This document shows, piece by piece, positions 51,308-60,768 of a stretch of DNA of 64,000 nucleotides. Position numbers and translations under genes: made by a program. How positions within the stretch are numbered: position 1 is the first letter of the stretch; each line of letters opens with the position of its first letter. The notes beneath the pieces are model-generated. The model saw only the letters and a program-made list of their open reading frames with translations, had not been told where the DNA came from and did no database searches. The DNA comes from Candidatus Faecalibacterium gallistercoris (GTDB lineage Bacteria > Bacillota > Clostridia > Oscillospirales > Ruminococcaceae), in NCBI GenBank assembly GCA_019116585.1, contig DXBJ01000008.1, positions 56,220-120,219 of the forward strand, written 5' to 3'.

Positions 51308-52093
51308 ATGTCTGACATCCAGCTTTATCCCGACGGCGAGCAGCGCCGCCGGATCATGGATTTTATCATGGCGGCAGGCCAGACCCTGCTGGAAAACGGG
51401 GCCGAAGTGTTCCGGGTCGAGCAGACCATGCAGATCATGGCCCGCAGCCTCCATCTGCGGGAGTTCCACGTCTATGTGCTGACCAACGGCATCTTCGCCT
51501 CGGCGGGCACCGCCGAGATCAGCGAGGTGCGCAACGTCCCCGACCGGACCATCCATCTGGGCCGGGTGGCGGCGGTGAACGAACTGTCCCGCGAACTGGC
51601 CGAGGGCCGGGTGGGCCTGGCCGAAGCCGAGCTGCAGCTGGCCGCGGCCCGGCGCATCCCCTTCCCCGGGGCGGCCGCCCAGATCCTGAGCGGGACGGTG
51701 GGCTCGGCAGCCTTTGCCCTGATGTTCGGCGGGGGCCTGGCCGAGGCGGCGGCCGCCGCCCTTGCGGGGTGCACCGTCAGCGTCTACCTGTGGGCCTGCA
51801 GGCGGCTGCCCGCCCTCTTTCTCAAGCTGACCGGCGCAGGGCTCATCACCCTGGTCTGCATCCTGGCCTGCGGGGTGCTGGCCGCCAGCGTCAACCACGC
51901 CGCCATCGGCGCGTTGATGATCCTGACCCCCGGCGTCGCCTTCACCATGTCCATCCGGGATTTTGTCAAAGGGGACTACCTCTCGGGCACCATCCGGCTG
52001 ATCGACGCGGTGCTGGTGGCCGCCTGCCTGGCCTGCGGGGCCGGCCTGGTGCTGCGGGTCCACACTCTGCTGACGGGGGTAACGGTGGTATGA
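51308..52093 (+). CDS. Threonine/serine exporter ThrE, N-terminal-type subunit
   Basis: QTLLENGAEVFRVEQTMQIMA and TPGVAFTMSIRDFVKGDYLSGTIRLIDAVL motifs. Confidence 0.88.
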   Translation: MSDIQLYPDGEQRRRIMDFIMAAGQTLLENGAEVFRVEQTMQIMARSLHLREFHVYVLTNGIFASAGTAEISEVRNVPDRTIHLGRVAAVNELSRELAEGRVGLAEAELQLAAARRIPFPGAAAQILSGTVGSAAFALMFGGGLAEAAAAALAGCTVSVYLWACRRLPALFLKLTGAGLITLVCILACGVLAASVNHAAIGALMILTPGVAFTMSIRDFVKGDYLSGTIRLIDAVLVAACLACGAGLVLRVHTLLTGVTVV

Positions 52094-52539
52094 CGGGCGC
52101 ACAGTTGTTCGAGCTGCTGCGGCAGTTTTTGCTGGGCGGGGTGGGCACTCTGTGCTTCGGGATGCTGTTCGGCATCCCCCGCCCCTGCTACCTGGCCTGC
52201 GCCGCCACCGGCGCCGTGGGCTGGCTGACCTACGAGCTGGCCGTGATGCTGGGGGTCGGCGCGGTGACCGCCAACCTGCTGGCCGTCATCCCCCTGACCC
52301 TGCTGGCCCGGCTGTTTGCCATCGGGCTCAAAGCGCCGGTGACGGTGTTTTTGCTGTGCGGCATCTTTCCGCTGGTGCCGGGGGCGGGCATCTACTATAC
52401 CGCCTATTACTTCATCCAGAACGACAACGTCCAGATGGCCGCCTCCGCCGCCGACACCGTCAAGATCGCGGCCGCCCTGGCCATCGGCATCTCGCTGGTG
52501 CTGGGCCTGCCCCTGCCCCAGCAGAAGAAAAGGCCTTGA
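52090..52539 (+). CDS. Threonine/serine exporter ThrE, C-terminal-type subunit
   Basis: Small membrane protein, FGIPRPCYLACAATGAVGWLTYEL, CGIFPLVPGAGIYYTAYYFI. Confidence 0.88.
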   Translation: MTGAQLFELLRQFLLGGVGTLCFGMLFGIPRPCYLACAATGAVGWLTYELAVMLGVGAVTANLLAVIPLTLLARLFAIGLKAPVTVFLLCGIFPLVPGAGIYYTAYYFIQNDNVQMAASAADTVKIAAALAIGISLVLGLPLPQQKKRP

Positions 52540-52569
52540 CAAACCGGCGCGGGCGGGCTACAATAAAAC

Positions 52570-52880
52570 ACGATATCACAAAACCGGCTGTGAAGAGAAG
52601 AGTAAGCCCTCGCATTGACCTCAACCAGAGAGCCTGGCAGGTGGGAGCAGGCGGGGAACAGGGGGCTGAAAATGGTCTCGGAGCTGCGCAGGCGAGAGGC
52701 AAGAGCCACAAGCCTGCGACGGGTGCGCCCGTTACAGCGTCCGGCTGTACGCAGGCCCCCGGGCCCTGCCGCAGCGCTGAGGCCGCGCCCCGCAAGGGGC
52801 CGGTGAAACAAGGTGGTACCACGGAAGCATTCTGGCTCCCGTCCTTGCAGGTGTCTTTCTACCTGTGGGGACGGGAGCTT
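52570..52880 (+). promoter_or_regulatory. T-box leader (predicted methionine-specific)
   Basis: T-box AGGTGGTACCACG at 52811-52823; terminator GGCTCCCGTCC/GGACGGGAGC (52834-52844/52869-52878) plus T-tract; candidate specifier ATG 52672-52674; upstream of a methionine operon. Confidence 0.88.
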
Positions 52881-52934
52881 TTCTCTTTCCGTCCGTTCAC
52901 ACACGAAGCGTCAACACGAAAAAGGAGCGTCATT

Positions 52935-53804
52935 ATGAACAAGATCACCCGCCGCGCATTCCTGCAAGTCACCGGCCTGACCGCCGCGGCCGCCGCCCTC
53001 TCCGCCTGCTCGGGCGGGTCGGGCAGCAGCGCCGGCTTCCACGTGGCCGTCCCCAACGACACCACCAACGAGGCCCGCGCCCTCCAGCTGCTGGAAAAGA
53101 ACGGCTTCTTCACCCTGAAGGAAGGGGCCGGCATCACCGCCACCAAGAACGACATCGCGGACAACCCCCTCAACATCACCATCGACGAGGTGGAGGCCGC
53201 CCAGGTGCCCAACGTCCTGCAGGACGAGGACTACGCCGTCATCAACTCCAACTACGCCATCGCCGCCGGGCTGGACCCCATGACCCAGGCCCTGGCCATG
53301 GAGGACGGCACCTCCAGCTACGTCAACGTGCTGGTCTGCAAAGAGGGCAACGAAAACGACCCCCGCATCAAGGCCCTGGCCGCCGCGCTGGAAAGCCAGC
53401 AGGTGAAGGACTTTATGCTGGAGCAGTACGGCGGCGCGGTGGTGTCGGTGGTGGAGAACCCCACCGACGGCTACGACCCCGAAGTGGACTACGACGCCCT
53501 GGCCGGCCAGACCGTGAGCTGCGCCGCCACCCCCGCCCCCCACTGCGAAGTGCTGGAGGTCTGCGTGCCCATCCTGGAGGCCAAGGGCATCACCCTGGAC
53601 ATCCAGGAATTTGACGACTACATCATCCCCAACAACGTGGTCGAGGACGGCACGGTGGACACCAACTACTTCCAGCACCAGCCCTACCTGGACGACTTCA
53701 ACGAGCAGAACGGCACCCACCTGGTCACCGTTGCCGGCATCCACGTCGAGCCCATGGGCATCTACGGCGGCAAGCAGACCAGCCTCGACCCCATCCAGGG
53801 CTGA
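52935..53804 (+). CDS. metQ: MetQ/NlpA-family methionine-binding lipoprotein, apparently circularly permuted
   Basis: Begins with the native C-terminal half (FHVAVPNDTTNEARALQLL...YVNVLVCKEG...GGAVV) and ends with the native N-terminal half (VSCAATPAPHCEVLE...DTNYFQHQPYLD...EPMGIYGGKQTSLD). Confidence 0.85.
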   Translation: MNKITRRAFLQVTGLTAAAAALSACSGGSGSSAGFHVAVPNDTTNEARALQLLEKNGFFTLKEGAGITATKNDIADNPLNITIDEVEAAQVPNVLQDEDYAVINSNYAIAAGLDPMTQALAMEDGTSSYVNVLVCKEGNENDPRIKALAAALESQQVKDFMLEQYGGAVVSVVENPTDGYDPEVDYDALAGQTVSCAATPAPHCEVLEVCVPILEAKGITLDIQEFDDYIIPNNVVEDGTVDTNYFQHQPYLDDFNEQNGTHLVTVAGIHVEPMGIYGGKQTSLDPIQG

Positions 53805-53825
53805 TAGACACCGGAGGACCCCGCT

Positions 53826-54839
53826 GTGATCGAACTGAAACATCTGTCCAAGACCTTCCAGATGAAGGACGGCGCCGTCCAGGCGCTGCGGGACATCAAC
53901 CTGACCATCCCCGACGGGATGATCTACGGCATCATCGGGATGTCGGGGGCCGGCAAAAGCACCCTGGTCCGCTGCATCAACCTGCTGGAGCGCCCCACCG
54001 AGGGCCAGGTGGTCATCGACGGCACCGAGATGCAGTCCCTGACCCCCGCCCAGCTGCGCCAGCGCCGGCAGAAGATCGCCATGATCTTCCAGCAGTTCAA
54101 CCTGCTGATGCAGCGCAGCTGCCTGGCCAACGTCTGTTTCCCCATGGAGCTGGCCGGCGTGAAAAAGGCCGACGCCGAAAAACGGGCCCGGGAGCTGCTG
54201 CAGACGGTGGGCCTGCCCGACAAGGCCGGCGCCTACCCCGCCCAGCTGTCGGGCGGCCAGCGCCAGCGGGTGGCCATCGCCCGGGCCCTGGCCACCGACC
54301 CCAAGGTGCTGCTGTGCGACGAGGCCACCAGCGCCCTGGACCCCGACACCACCCGCTCCATCCTGGGGCTGATCCGCGAGATCAACCAGAAGATGGGGAT
54401 CACGGTGGTGGTCATCACCCACCAGATGAGCGTGGTGGAGGCCATCTGCGACCGGGTCGCCATCCTGGACGGCGGCCAGGTGGTGGAGGAGGGCACGGTG
54501 CAGGAGATCTTTGCCAAGCCCAAGACCGCCGCGGCCCGCCGCCTGGTGGCCCCCGGCGGCGGCAAGGCCTCCCGGGAGCTGGCCTCCTTTGCCCCCGACG
54601 ACCACGTCATCCGCCTGACCTTCAACGGTTCTTCCACCGAAAAGCCCCTGGTGGCCTCCCTGGCCACCGAGACAGGCATCCTGGTCAGCGTCCTGAGCGC
54701 CGACACCCGCGACCTGAACCAGAAGTGTTTCGGCAGTATGCTGCTGCGCCTGCCCCGCGACGTAGCCGAAGCCCGCCGGGCCATGGAGTACATCCGCACC
54801 CAGCCCGGCGTGACCGTTGAGGAGGTGACCGGCCTGTGA
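53826..54839 (+). CDS. metN: Methionine ABC transporter ATP-binding protein with NIL domain
   Basis: MSGAGKSTLVRCINLLERPTEG, LSGGQRQRVAIARAL; C-terminal NIL-type domain. Confidence 0.95.
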   Translation: MIELKHLSKTFQMKDGAVQALRDINLTIPDGMIYGIIGMSGAGKSTLVRCINLLERPTEGQVVIDGTEMQSLTPAQLRQRRQKIAMIFQQFNLLMQRSCLANVCFPMELAGVKKADAEKRARELLQTVGLPDKAGAYPAQLSGGQRQRVAIARALATDPKVLLCDEATSALDPDTTRSILGLIREINQKMGITVVVITHQMSVVEAICDRVAILDGGQVVEEGTVQEIFAKPKTAAARRLVAPGGGKASRELASFAPDDHVIRLTFNGSSTEKPLVASLATETGILVSVLSADTRDLNQKCFGSMLLRLPRDVAEARRAMEYIRTQPGVTVEEVTGL

Positions 54840-55492
54840 CCGTTATGGACTTTGCCTTTGCGGTGTGGGAGACCTTTTACATCACCGTCCTTTCCACCGC
54901 GTTTGCCCTGGTGCTGGGGCTGCCCCTGGGCGTGCTGCTGGTGGCCGGGGACAAGGACGGCGTCCTGCCCCTGCCCGGCTGGCTGATGCACGCGCTGAAC
55001 TTCGTCATCAACATCCTGCGCAGCATCCCCTTCCTGATTTTGATGATCTGCGTATTCCCTCTGTCCCGCCTGATCGTGGGCACCACGGTGGGCACCAACG
55101 CCACCATCGTGCCCCTGGTGGCGGCGGCCTTCCCCTTTGTGGCGCGGCTGGTGGAGACCAGCCTGCGGGAGCTGGACCCCGGCGTGGTCGAGGCCGCCCA
55201 GAGCATGGGCGCCACCCCCCTGCAGATCATCACCAAGGTGATGATCCCCGAAAGCCTGCCCAGCCTTGTCTCCAGCATGACCACCGCCCTGACCACCATC
55301 CTGGGCTATTCGGCCATGTCGGGCGCCATCGGCGGCGGCGGCCTGGGCAAGGTGGCCATCTCCTACGGCTACTACCGCTACCAGGCCGGCATCATGCTGG
55401 TGGCCGTGGTGCTGCTGATCGTGCTGGTGCAGCTGTTCCAGACCATCGGCACCGCCATCGCCACCCACAGCGACAAGAGATTGAGAAAGTGA
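54836..55492 (+). CDS. metI: Methionine ABC transporter permease
   Basis: FYITVLSTAFALVLGLPLGVLL, VNILRSIPFLILMI-type region, EAAQSMGATPLQIITKVMIPES. Confidence 0.95.
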   Translation: MTVMDFAFAVWETFYITVLSTAFALVLGLPLGVLLVAGDKDGVLPLPGWLMHALNFVINILRSIPFLILMICVFPLSRLIVGTTVGTNATIVPLVAAAFPFVARLVETSLRELDPGVVEAAQSMGATPLQIITKVMIPESLPSLVSSMTTALTTILGYSAMSGAIGGGGLGKVAISYGYYRYQAGIMLVAVVLLIVLVQLFQTIGTAIATHSDKRLRK

Positions 55493-55537
55493 CCCCCCGC
55501 CTCCCGTGACGGAGGGAGGGCAAGAAAGGAGTTCTCT

Positions 55538-56812
55538 ATGAACCGCGATACCATCTGCGTGCAGGGCGGCTACACCCCCGGCAACGGCGAGCCCCGCCAG
55601 ATCCCCATCATCCAGTCCACCACCTTCAAGTACGACACCAGCGAGGACATGGGCAAGCTGTTCGATCTGGAGGCCGACGGCTACTTCTACTCCCGCCTGC
55701 AGAACCCCACCTGCGACGCCGTGGCCCGCAAGATCGCCGCCCTGGAAGGGGGCGCCGCCGCCATGCTGACCTCCAGCGGGCAGGCCGCCAACTTCCTGGC
55801 CCTGTTCAACATCTGCCAGTGCGGGGACCACATCGTCTCCTCCTCCACCATCTACGGCGGCACCTTCAACCTGATCTCGGTCACCATGGCCAAGATGGGC
55901 ATCGACGTCACCTTCGTCTCCCCCACCGCCACCGAGGAAGAGCTGGACGCCGCGTTCCGGCCCAACACCAAGGCCGTCTTTGGCGAGACCATCGCCAACC
56001 CCGCCCTCACCGTGCTGGACATCGAAAAGTTTGCCAGGGCCGCCCACGCCCACGGGGTGCCCCTGATCGTGGACAACACCTTCCCCACTCCGGTCAACTG
56101 CCGCCCCATCGAGTGGGGCGCCGACATCGTCACCCACTCCACCACCAAGTATATGGACGGCCACGGCGCCGGGGTGGGCGGCGCCATTGTGGACAGCGGC
56201 CATTTTGACTGGATGGCCCACGCCGACAAGTTCCCCGGCCTGACCACCCCCGACGAGAGCTACCACGGCATCACCTACGCCGAGCGGTTCGGCCAGGGCG
56301 GCGCTTTCATCACCAAGGCCACCGCCCAGCTGATGCGGGACTTCGGCTGCTGCCAGTCCCCCCAGAACGCCTTTATCCTGAACCTTGGCCTGGAGAGCCT
56401 CCACGTCCGGATGGCCCGCCACTGCGCCAACGCCCTGGCAGTGGCCCAGTTCCTGGAGCAGCACCCCAAGGTGGCCTATGTGGATTACTGCGGGCTGGAG
56501 TCCAGCCCCTACCACGCCCTGGCCCGGAAGTATCTGCCCCATGGCAGCTGCGGCGTGGTCTCCTTCGGCCTGGCCGGCGGCCGCGAAGCCGCCAGCACCT
56601 TCATGAAGTCCCTGCGGCTGGCCGCCATCGAGACCCATGTGGCGGACGCCCGCACCTGCTGCCTGAACCCGGCCTCCAGCACCCACCGGCAGATGAACGA
56701 CGAGCAGCTCAAGGCCGCCGGCGTCCCCGCCGAGCTGGTGCGCATGAGCTGCGGCCTGGAAGCCAGCGAGGACCTGATCGCGGACATCGCCCAGGCGCTG
56801 GACCAGGTCTGA
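55538..56812 (+). CDS. O-acetylhomoserine sulfhydrylase (Cys/Met metabolism PLP enzyme)
   Basis: YFYSRLQNPTCDAVARKIAALEGG and THSTTKYMDGHGAGVGG PLP-lysine motif. Confidence 0.93.
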   Translation: MNRDTICVQGGYTPGNGEPRQIPIIQSTTFKYDTSEDMGKLFDLEADGYFYSRLQNPTCDAVARKIAALEGGAAAMLTSSGQAANFLALFNICQCGDHIVSSSTIYGGTFNLISVTMAKMGIDVTFVSPTATEEELDAAFRPNTKAVFGETIANPALTVLDIEKFARAAHAHGVPLIVDNTFPTPVNCRPIEWGADIVTHSTTKYMDGHGAGVGGAIVDSGHFDWMAHADKFPGLTTPDESYHGITYAERFGQGGAFITKATAQLMRDFGCCQSPQNAFILNLGLESLHVRMARHCANALAVAQFLEQHPKVAYVDYCGLESSPYHALARKYLPHGSCGVVSFGLAGGREAASTFMKSLRLAAIETHVADARTCCLNPASSTHRQMNDEQLKAAGVPAELVRMSCGLEASEDLIADIAQALDQV

Positions 56813-56939
56813 TCCCGCCCCGGCCATTTTTGGAAGGCACTTCAAACAACCACCTCTTGGGCCGGCTCCCCCTTTGTCCCCCTTTGACAGAGGGAGCCGT
56901 CAGCGCAGCTGACCGAGAGGGCTCTGAAAGGAATCCGCC

Positions 56940-57869
56940 ATGCCCCTCATCATCCCCAAGACCCTGCCCGCCTACGACGCGCTGTACGCGGAAAACATCT
57001 TTGTGATGCACCGGGAGCGGGCCCTCTCCCAGCACATCCGGCCGCTGGAGATCGCCATCCTCAACCTGATGCCCACCAAGATCGCCACCGAGACCCAGAT
57101 CGCCCGGCTGCTGGCCAACAGCCCCCTGCAGGTCCACATGACCCTGCTGCAGACCGCCAGCCACGCGGCCACCCATGTTTCCCCCGCCCATCTGGAAGCC
57201 TTTTACAAGACCTTTGACGAGGTGCGGGACCGCCGCTTTGACGGGATGATCATCACCGGCGCGCCGGTGGAGACCATCCCCTTCGAGGAGGTGGACTACT
57301 GGCCCGAGCTGTGCGAGATCATGGATTATTCCAAATCCAACGTTTACTCCACCCTCCACGTCTGCTGGGGGGCGCAGGCGGGGCTGTACCACCACTACGG
57401 GGTGCGCAAGGAGCTGCTGCCCGAAAAGATGTTCGGCATCTTCCCCCACCGGGTCACCCGGCCGGCCAACCCCCTGGTGCGGGGCTTTGACGAGGAGTTT
57501 TATGCCCCGCACAGCCGCCACACCGGGGTCTGCGTGGAGGACATCGCCCAGTGCCCGGCGCTGCGCATCCTGGCCGCCAGCGACGAGGCCGGCCCCTACC
57601 TGCTGAGCACCGAGAACGGCCGCCAGATCTTCGTCACCGGGCACCCCGAGTACGACAAGCTGACCCTGGACGCCGAATACCGCCGGGACGTGGCCCGGGG
57701 GCTGCCCATCGCGCCGCCCAAAAACTACTACCCCGACAACGACCCCGGCCGCACCCCTGTGTTCCGCTGGCGGGCCCACGCCCACCTGCTGTATTCCAAC
57801 TGGCTGAACTATTATGTCTATCAGAACACCCCCTACGACCTGAACACCCTGGACGACACCACGCCGTAA
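56940..57869 (+). CDS. metA: Homoserine O-succinyl/acetyltransferase
   Basis: [38 protein letters not shown] and [21 protein letters not shown] motifs. Confidence 0.95.
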   Translation: MPLIIPKTLPAYDALYAENIFVMHRERALSQHIRPLEIAILNLMPTKIATETQIARLLANSPLQVHMTLLQTASHAATHVSPAHLEAFYKTFDEVRDRRFDGMIITGAPVETIPFEEVDYWPELCEIMDYSKSNVYSTLHVCWGAQAGLYHHYGVRKELLPEKMFGIFPHRVTRPANPLVRGFDEEFYAPHSRHTGVCVEDIAQCPALRILAASDEAGPYLLSTENGRQIFVTGHPEYDKLTLDAEYRRDVARGLPIAPPKNYYPDNDPGRTPVFRWRAHAHLLYSNWLNYYVYQNTPYDLNTLDDTTP

Positions 57870-57882
57870 CCAGCAATCCACA

Positions 57883-58944
57883 TTGAGAGGTACTTTCATG
57901 GGCATCCAACCAAGCTGGGGCTTTTCGGTGGGCAGCCTGCCCCCCGGGCCCCTGAACCGGATCAGCGACGTGCCGGGGGTGACGGTGGGCCACTGCACCC
58001 TGGCCGGCGGCGACGTCCAGACCGGCGTCACCGCCCTGCTGCCCCACCCGGGGGACACCTTTCACGAAAAGGTGCCTGCGGCGGCCCACGTCATCAACGG
58101 CTTTGGCAAGACCACCGGCCTGGTCCAGATCGAAGAGCTGGGCACCCTCGAGACCCCCATCCTCTTCACCAACACCCTCAGCGTGGGGACGGTGTCCACC
58201 GCGCTGGTCCGGTATATGCTGGACCGCTGCCCCGACATCTGCGAGACCACCGGCAGCGTCAACCCGGTGGTCTGCGAGTGCAACGACAGCGGCCTGAACG
58301 ACATCCGGGGCCTCCACGTCACCGAGGCCCACGCCCTGGCCGCCCTGGCCGACTGCCGCGCCGATTTTGCCGAGGGCGCGGTGGGGGCCGGCCGGGGGAT
58401 GCGCTGCCACGGGCTCAAGGGCGGCATCGGCTCGGCCTCCCGCCGGCTGGAGCTGGAGGGCCGGACCTTCCATCTGGGGGCGCTGGTCCTGTCCAACCAC
58501 GCGCGGTTCGACGACCTGATCCTGGCCGGCGTCCCCATCCGGCAGCGGCTGGCCCAGGCCGGCGTGCCGCCCCACCAGGACCGGGGGTCCATCATCACGG
58601 TGCTGGCCACCGACGTCCCCCTCACCTGCCGCCAGCTGGGCCGGGTGGCCCGCCGGGCCATCGTGGGCCTGAGCCGCACCGGCTCCTACTGCGGCAACGG
58701 CAGCGGGGAGATCGTCATCGCCTTTTCCACCGCCTGCCGCATCCCCCACGACCCCCGGGGGGACTTCGTGCCCCTGCGGGCGGTCCACGAGGACCGGATG
58801 GACCTGCTGTTCCGGGCCGCGGCCGAGTCGGTGGAGGAGAGCGTCCTCTCCTCCCTGCTCCACGCCGAGACCGTCACCGGCCGGGGCGGCCTGACCGTCC
58901 CCTGCCTGGCCGACCTGCTGCACCAAGCGAAAGGAGAATCCTGA
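57883..58944 (+). CDS. P1 (DmpA/BapA) family N-terminal-nucleophile peptidase
   Basis: ISDVPGVTVGHCTL and GAVGAGRGMRCHGLKGGIGSASR, TDVPLTCRQLGRVARRAIVGLSRTGS motifs. Confidence 0.92.
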   Translation: MRGTFMGIQPSWGFSVGSLPPGPLNRISDVPGVTVGHCTLAGGDVQTGVTALLPHPGDTFHEKVPAAAHVINGFGKTTGLVQIEELGTLETPILFTNTLSVGTVSTALVRYMLDRCPDICETTGSVNPVVCECNDSGLNDIRGLHVTEAHALAALADCRADFAEGAVGAGRGMRCHGLKGGIGSASRRLELEGRTFHLGALVLSNHARFDDLILAGVPIRQRLAQAGVPPHQDRGSIITVLATDVPLTCRQLGRVARRAIVGLSRTGSYCGNGSGEIVIAFSTACRIPHDPRGDFVPLRAVHEDRMDLLFRAAAESVEESVLSSLLHAETVTGRGGLTVPCLADLLHQAKGES

Positions 58945-58945
58945 C

Positions 58946-59521
58946 ATGGACATCATGGAACTGCTTGCCACCCGCCGCACCTACCGCCGCTTTCAGCAGA
59001 CGCCCGTCCCCGCCGCCGTGGTGGACGACATGATCCAGGCTGTGCGCCTGTCCTCCTGCGGGGGCAACCGGCAGGCCATCCGCCTGGTGGTGGTCCAGAG
59101 CCCCGAGATGGTGGCCCGGGTCCAGCCCCTGGTCAAGTGGGCGGCCTACCTGCCCCCCGAGCAGGGGACGCCGGGCCCCGGCGAACAGCCCGTCCTGTTC
59201 GTGGCCGTGGTCCAGGACGCCTCGATCCCCGGCGACAAGGACACCGACGCAGGCATCGCCCTGGCCAACCTGACCCTGGCCGCCTGGGCCAGGGGGGTGG
59301 GCAGCTGCATCATGGGGGCCATCGACCGACCCCGGCTGACCGGGCTGCTGGGCCTGGCGGAGAACGAAACGCTGCACACCATGGTGGCCCTTGGCTACCC
59401 GGCCCACGCCGCCCGCGTCGTCCCCCTGACCGAAGCCACCGGCGTCAAATACTACCTGGACGCAAACCGCGACTACTGCGTGCCCAAGCGCAGCGCGGAA
59501 GAGATCGCGCGGTATCTCTGA
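58946..59521 (+). CDS. Nitroreductase family protein
   Basis: MELLATRRTYRRFQQTPVP, RLSSCGGNRQAIRLVVV, GSCIMGAIDRPRL. Confidence 0.9.
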   Translation: MDIMELLATRRTYRRFQQTPVPAAVVDDMIQAVRLSSCGGNRQAIRLVVVQSPEMVARVQPLVKWAAYLPPEQGTPGPGEQPVLFVAVVQDASIPGDKDTDAGIALANLTLAAWARGVGSCIMGAIDRPRLTGLLGLAENETLHTMVALGYPAHAARVVPLTEATGVKYYLDANRDYCVPKRSAEEIARYL

Positions 59522-59663
59522 ACGCCCAAGCCCCCGCCTGAGCGCGCCCCCTGAGGAGGCCGCCCCGGGCGGGGGCTTTTTGCATATATGCGTCATATTT
59601 TGGCGTATTTTGCATAAGTTATCTCAATTTGGTTTCAATTTAGGCTGCCTTTCTGCACAAGAC

Positions 59664-59692
59664 TTGACATTTACATTTGTACAAACTATACT
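59664..59692 (+). promoter_or_regulatory. Consensus sigma-A promoter
   Basis: TTGACA (59664-59669) - 17 bp - TATACT (59687-59692). Confidence 0.8.
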
Positions 59693-59805
59693 ACAGGTTG
59701 TCGCCGGGATGACGCCCGGCTGAACGCCGCATCGTCTGTTTGCGGCCGGGGCGGGTCGCCCGCCCCCTGCCTGTTTGCCAAAGTTCGAAGATTCAAGAGG
59801 AGTGT

Positions 59806-60690
59806 ATGAATATGAATAAGATCACCCGCCGCAGCTTCCTGGCCGCTGCCGGTCTGTCCGCCGCTCTGGTCCTGACCGCCTGCTCCAGCACCAGCTCTTC
59901 CACCGCCGCCTCCAGCACTGCCAGCAGCGCCGCTTCTGCCGCCGGCAGCGAGGCTTCCACCCAGGCCATCCAGACCCTGGAGGACCTGAACGGCAAGACC
60001 GTGGGCGTCCAGCTGGGCACCACCGGCGACCTGCTGATGAGTGAGGAAGTGGGCGAAGGCGAGGACAAGCTGGGCATCGCCGGCGTGGAGCAGTACAACA
60101 AGGCCGCCGACGCCGTGCAGGCCCTGCTGACCAACAAGATCGATGCCGTCTGCATCGACGACCAGGTGGCCAAGAACTTTGTGGCCGCCAACCCCGATGA
60201 GCTGACCACCCTGGACACCGCCTTCGCGGAGGAGAGCTACGCCATCGCCGTCAGCAAGGACAACCCCGACCTGACCGAGCAGCTGAACGGCGCCATCGCC
60301 GAGCTGAAGGAGGACGGCACCCTGGACGCCATCCTGGACAAGTACATCGCCAAGGTGGAGGGCGCCGAGGGCTATGTCTCCCCCGAGGGCACCGAGTACC
60401 CCAACGGCACCCTGGTGATGGCCACCAACGCCACCTTCGACCCCTATGAGTACATCGAGAACGGCGAGATCGTGGGCATCGACGCCGAGTTTGCCAAGGC
60501 CCTGTGCGACAAGCTGGGCTATGACCTGCACATCGAGGACATGGAGTTTGACTCCATCATTGCGGCCGTCAACAGCGGCAAGGCCGACTTCGGCATGGCG
60601 GGCATGACCGTCACCCCCGAGCGTCAGGAGCAGATCGACTTCACCGATACCTACTGCACCGCCGCCCAGTCCATCATCGTGCTGAAGTAA
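59806..60690 (+). CDS. Amino-acid ABC transporter substrate-binding lipoprotein (SBP_bac_3), apparently circularly permuted
   Basis: Begins with the native second half (LEDLNGKTVGVQLGTTGD...YNKAADAVQALL...AILDKYI) and ends with the native first half (TLVMATNATFDPYEYIENGEIVGIDAEFAKALCDKLG...FGMAGMTVTPERQEQIDFTDTYCTAAQSIIVLK). Confidence 0.85.
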   Translation: MNMNKITRRSFLAAAGLSAALVLTACSSTSSSTAASSTASSAASAAGSEASTQAIQTLEDLNGKTVGVQLGTTGDLLMSEEVGEGEDKLGIAGVEQYNKAADAVQALLTNKIDAVCIDDQVAKNFVAANPDELTTLDTAFAEESYAIAVSKDNPDLTEQLNGAIAELKEDGTLDAILDKYIAKVEGAEGYVSPEGTEYPNGTLVMATNATFDPYEYIENGEIVGIDAEFAKALCDKLGYDLHIEDMEFDSIIAAVNSGKADFGMAGMTVTPERQEQIDFTDTYCTAAQSIIVLK

Positions 60691-60768
60691 GCGGACGGAC
60701 CATCTGCGGTCAAAAGAGAAAAAACTCTTTACAAACTGCGGTTTTTGTGGTTTCATAAGAGATGCAGA

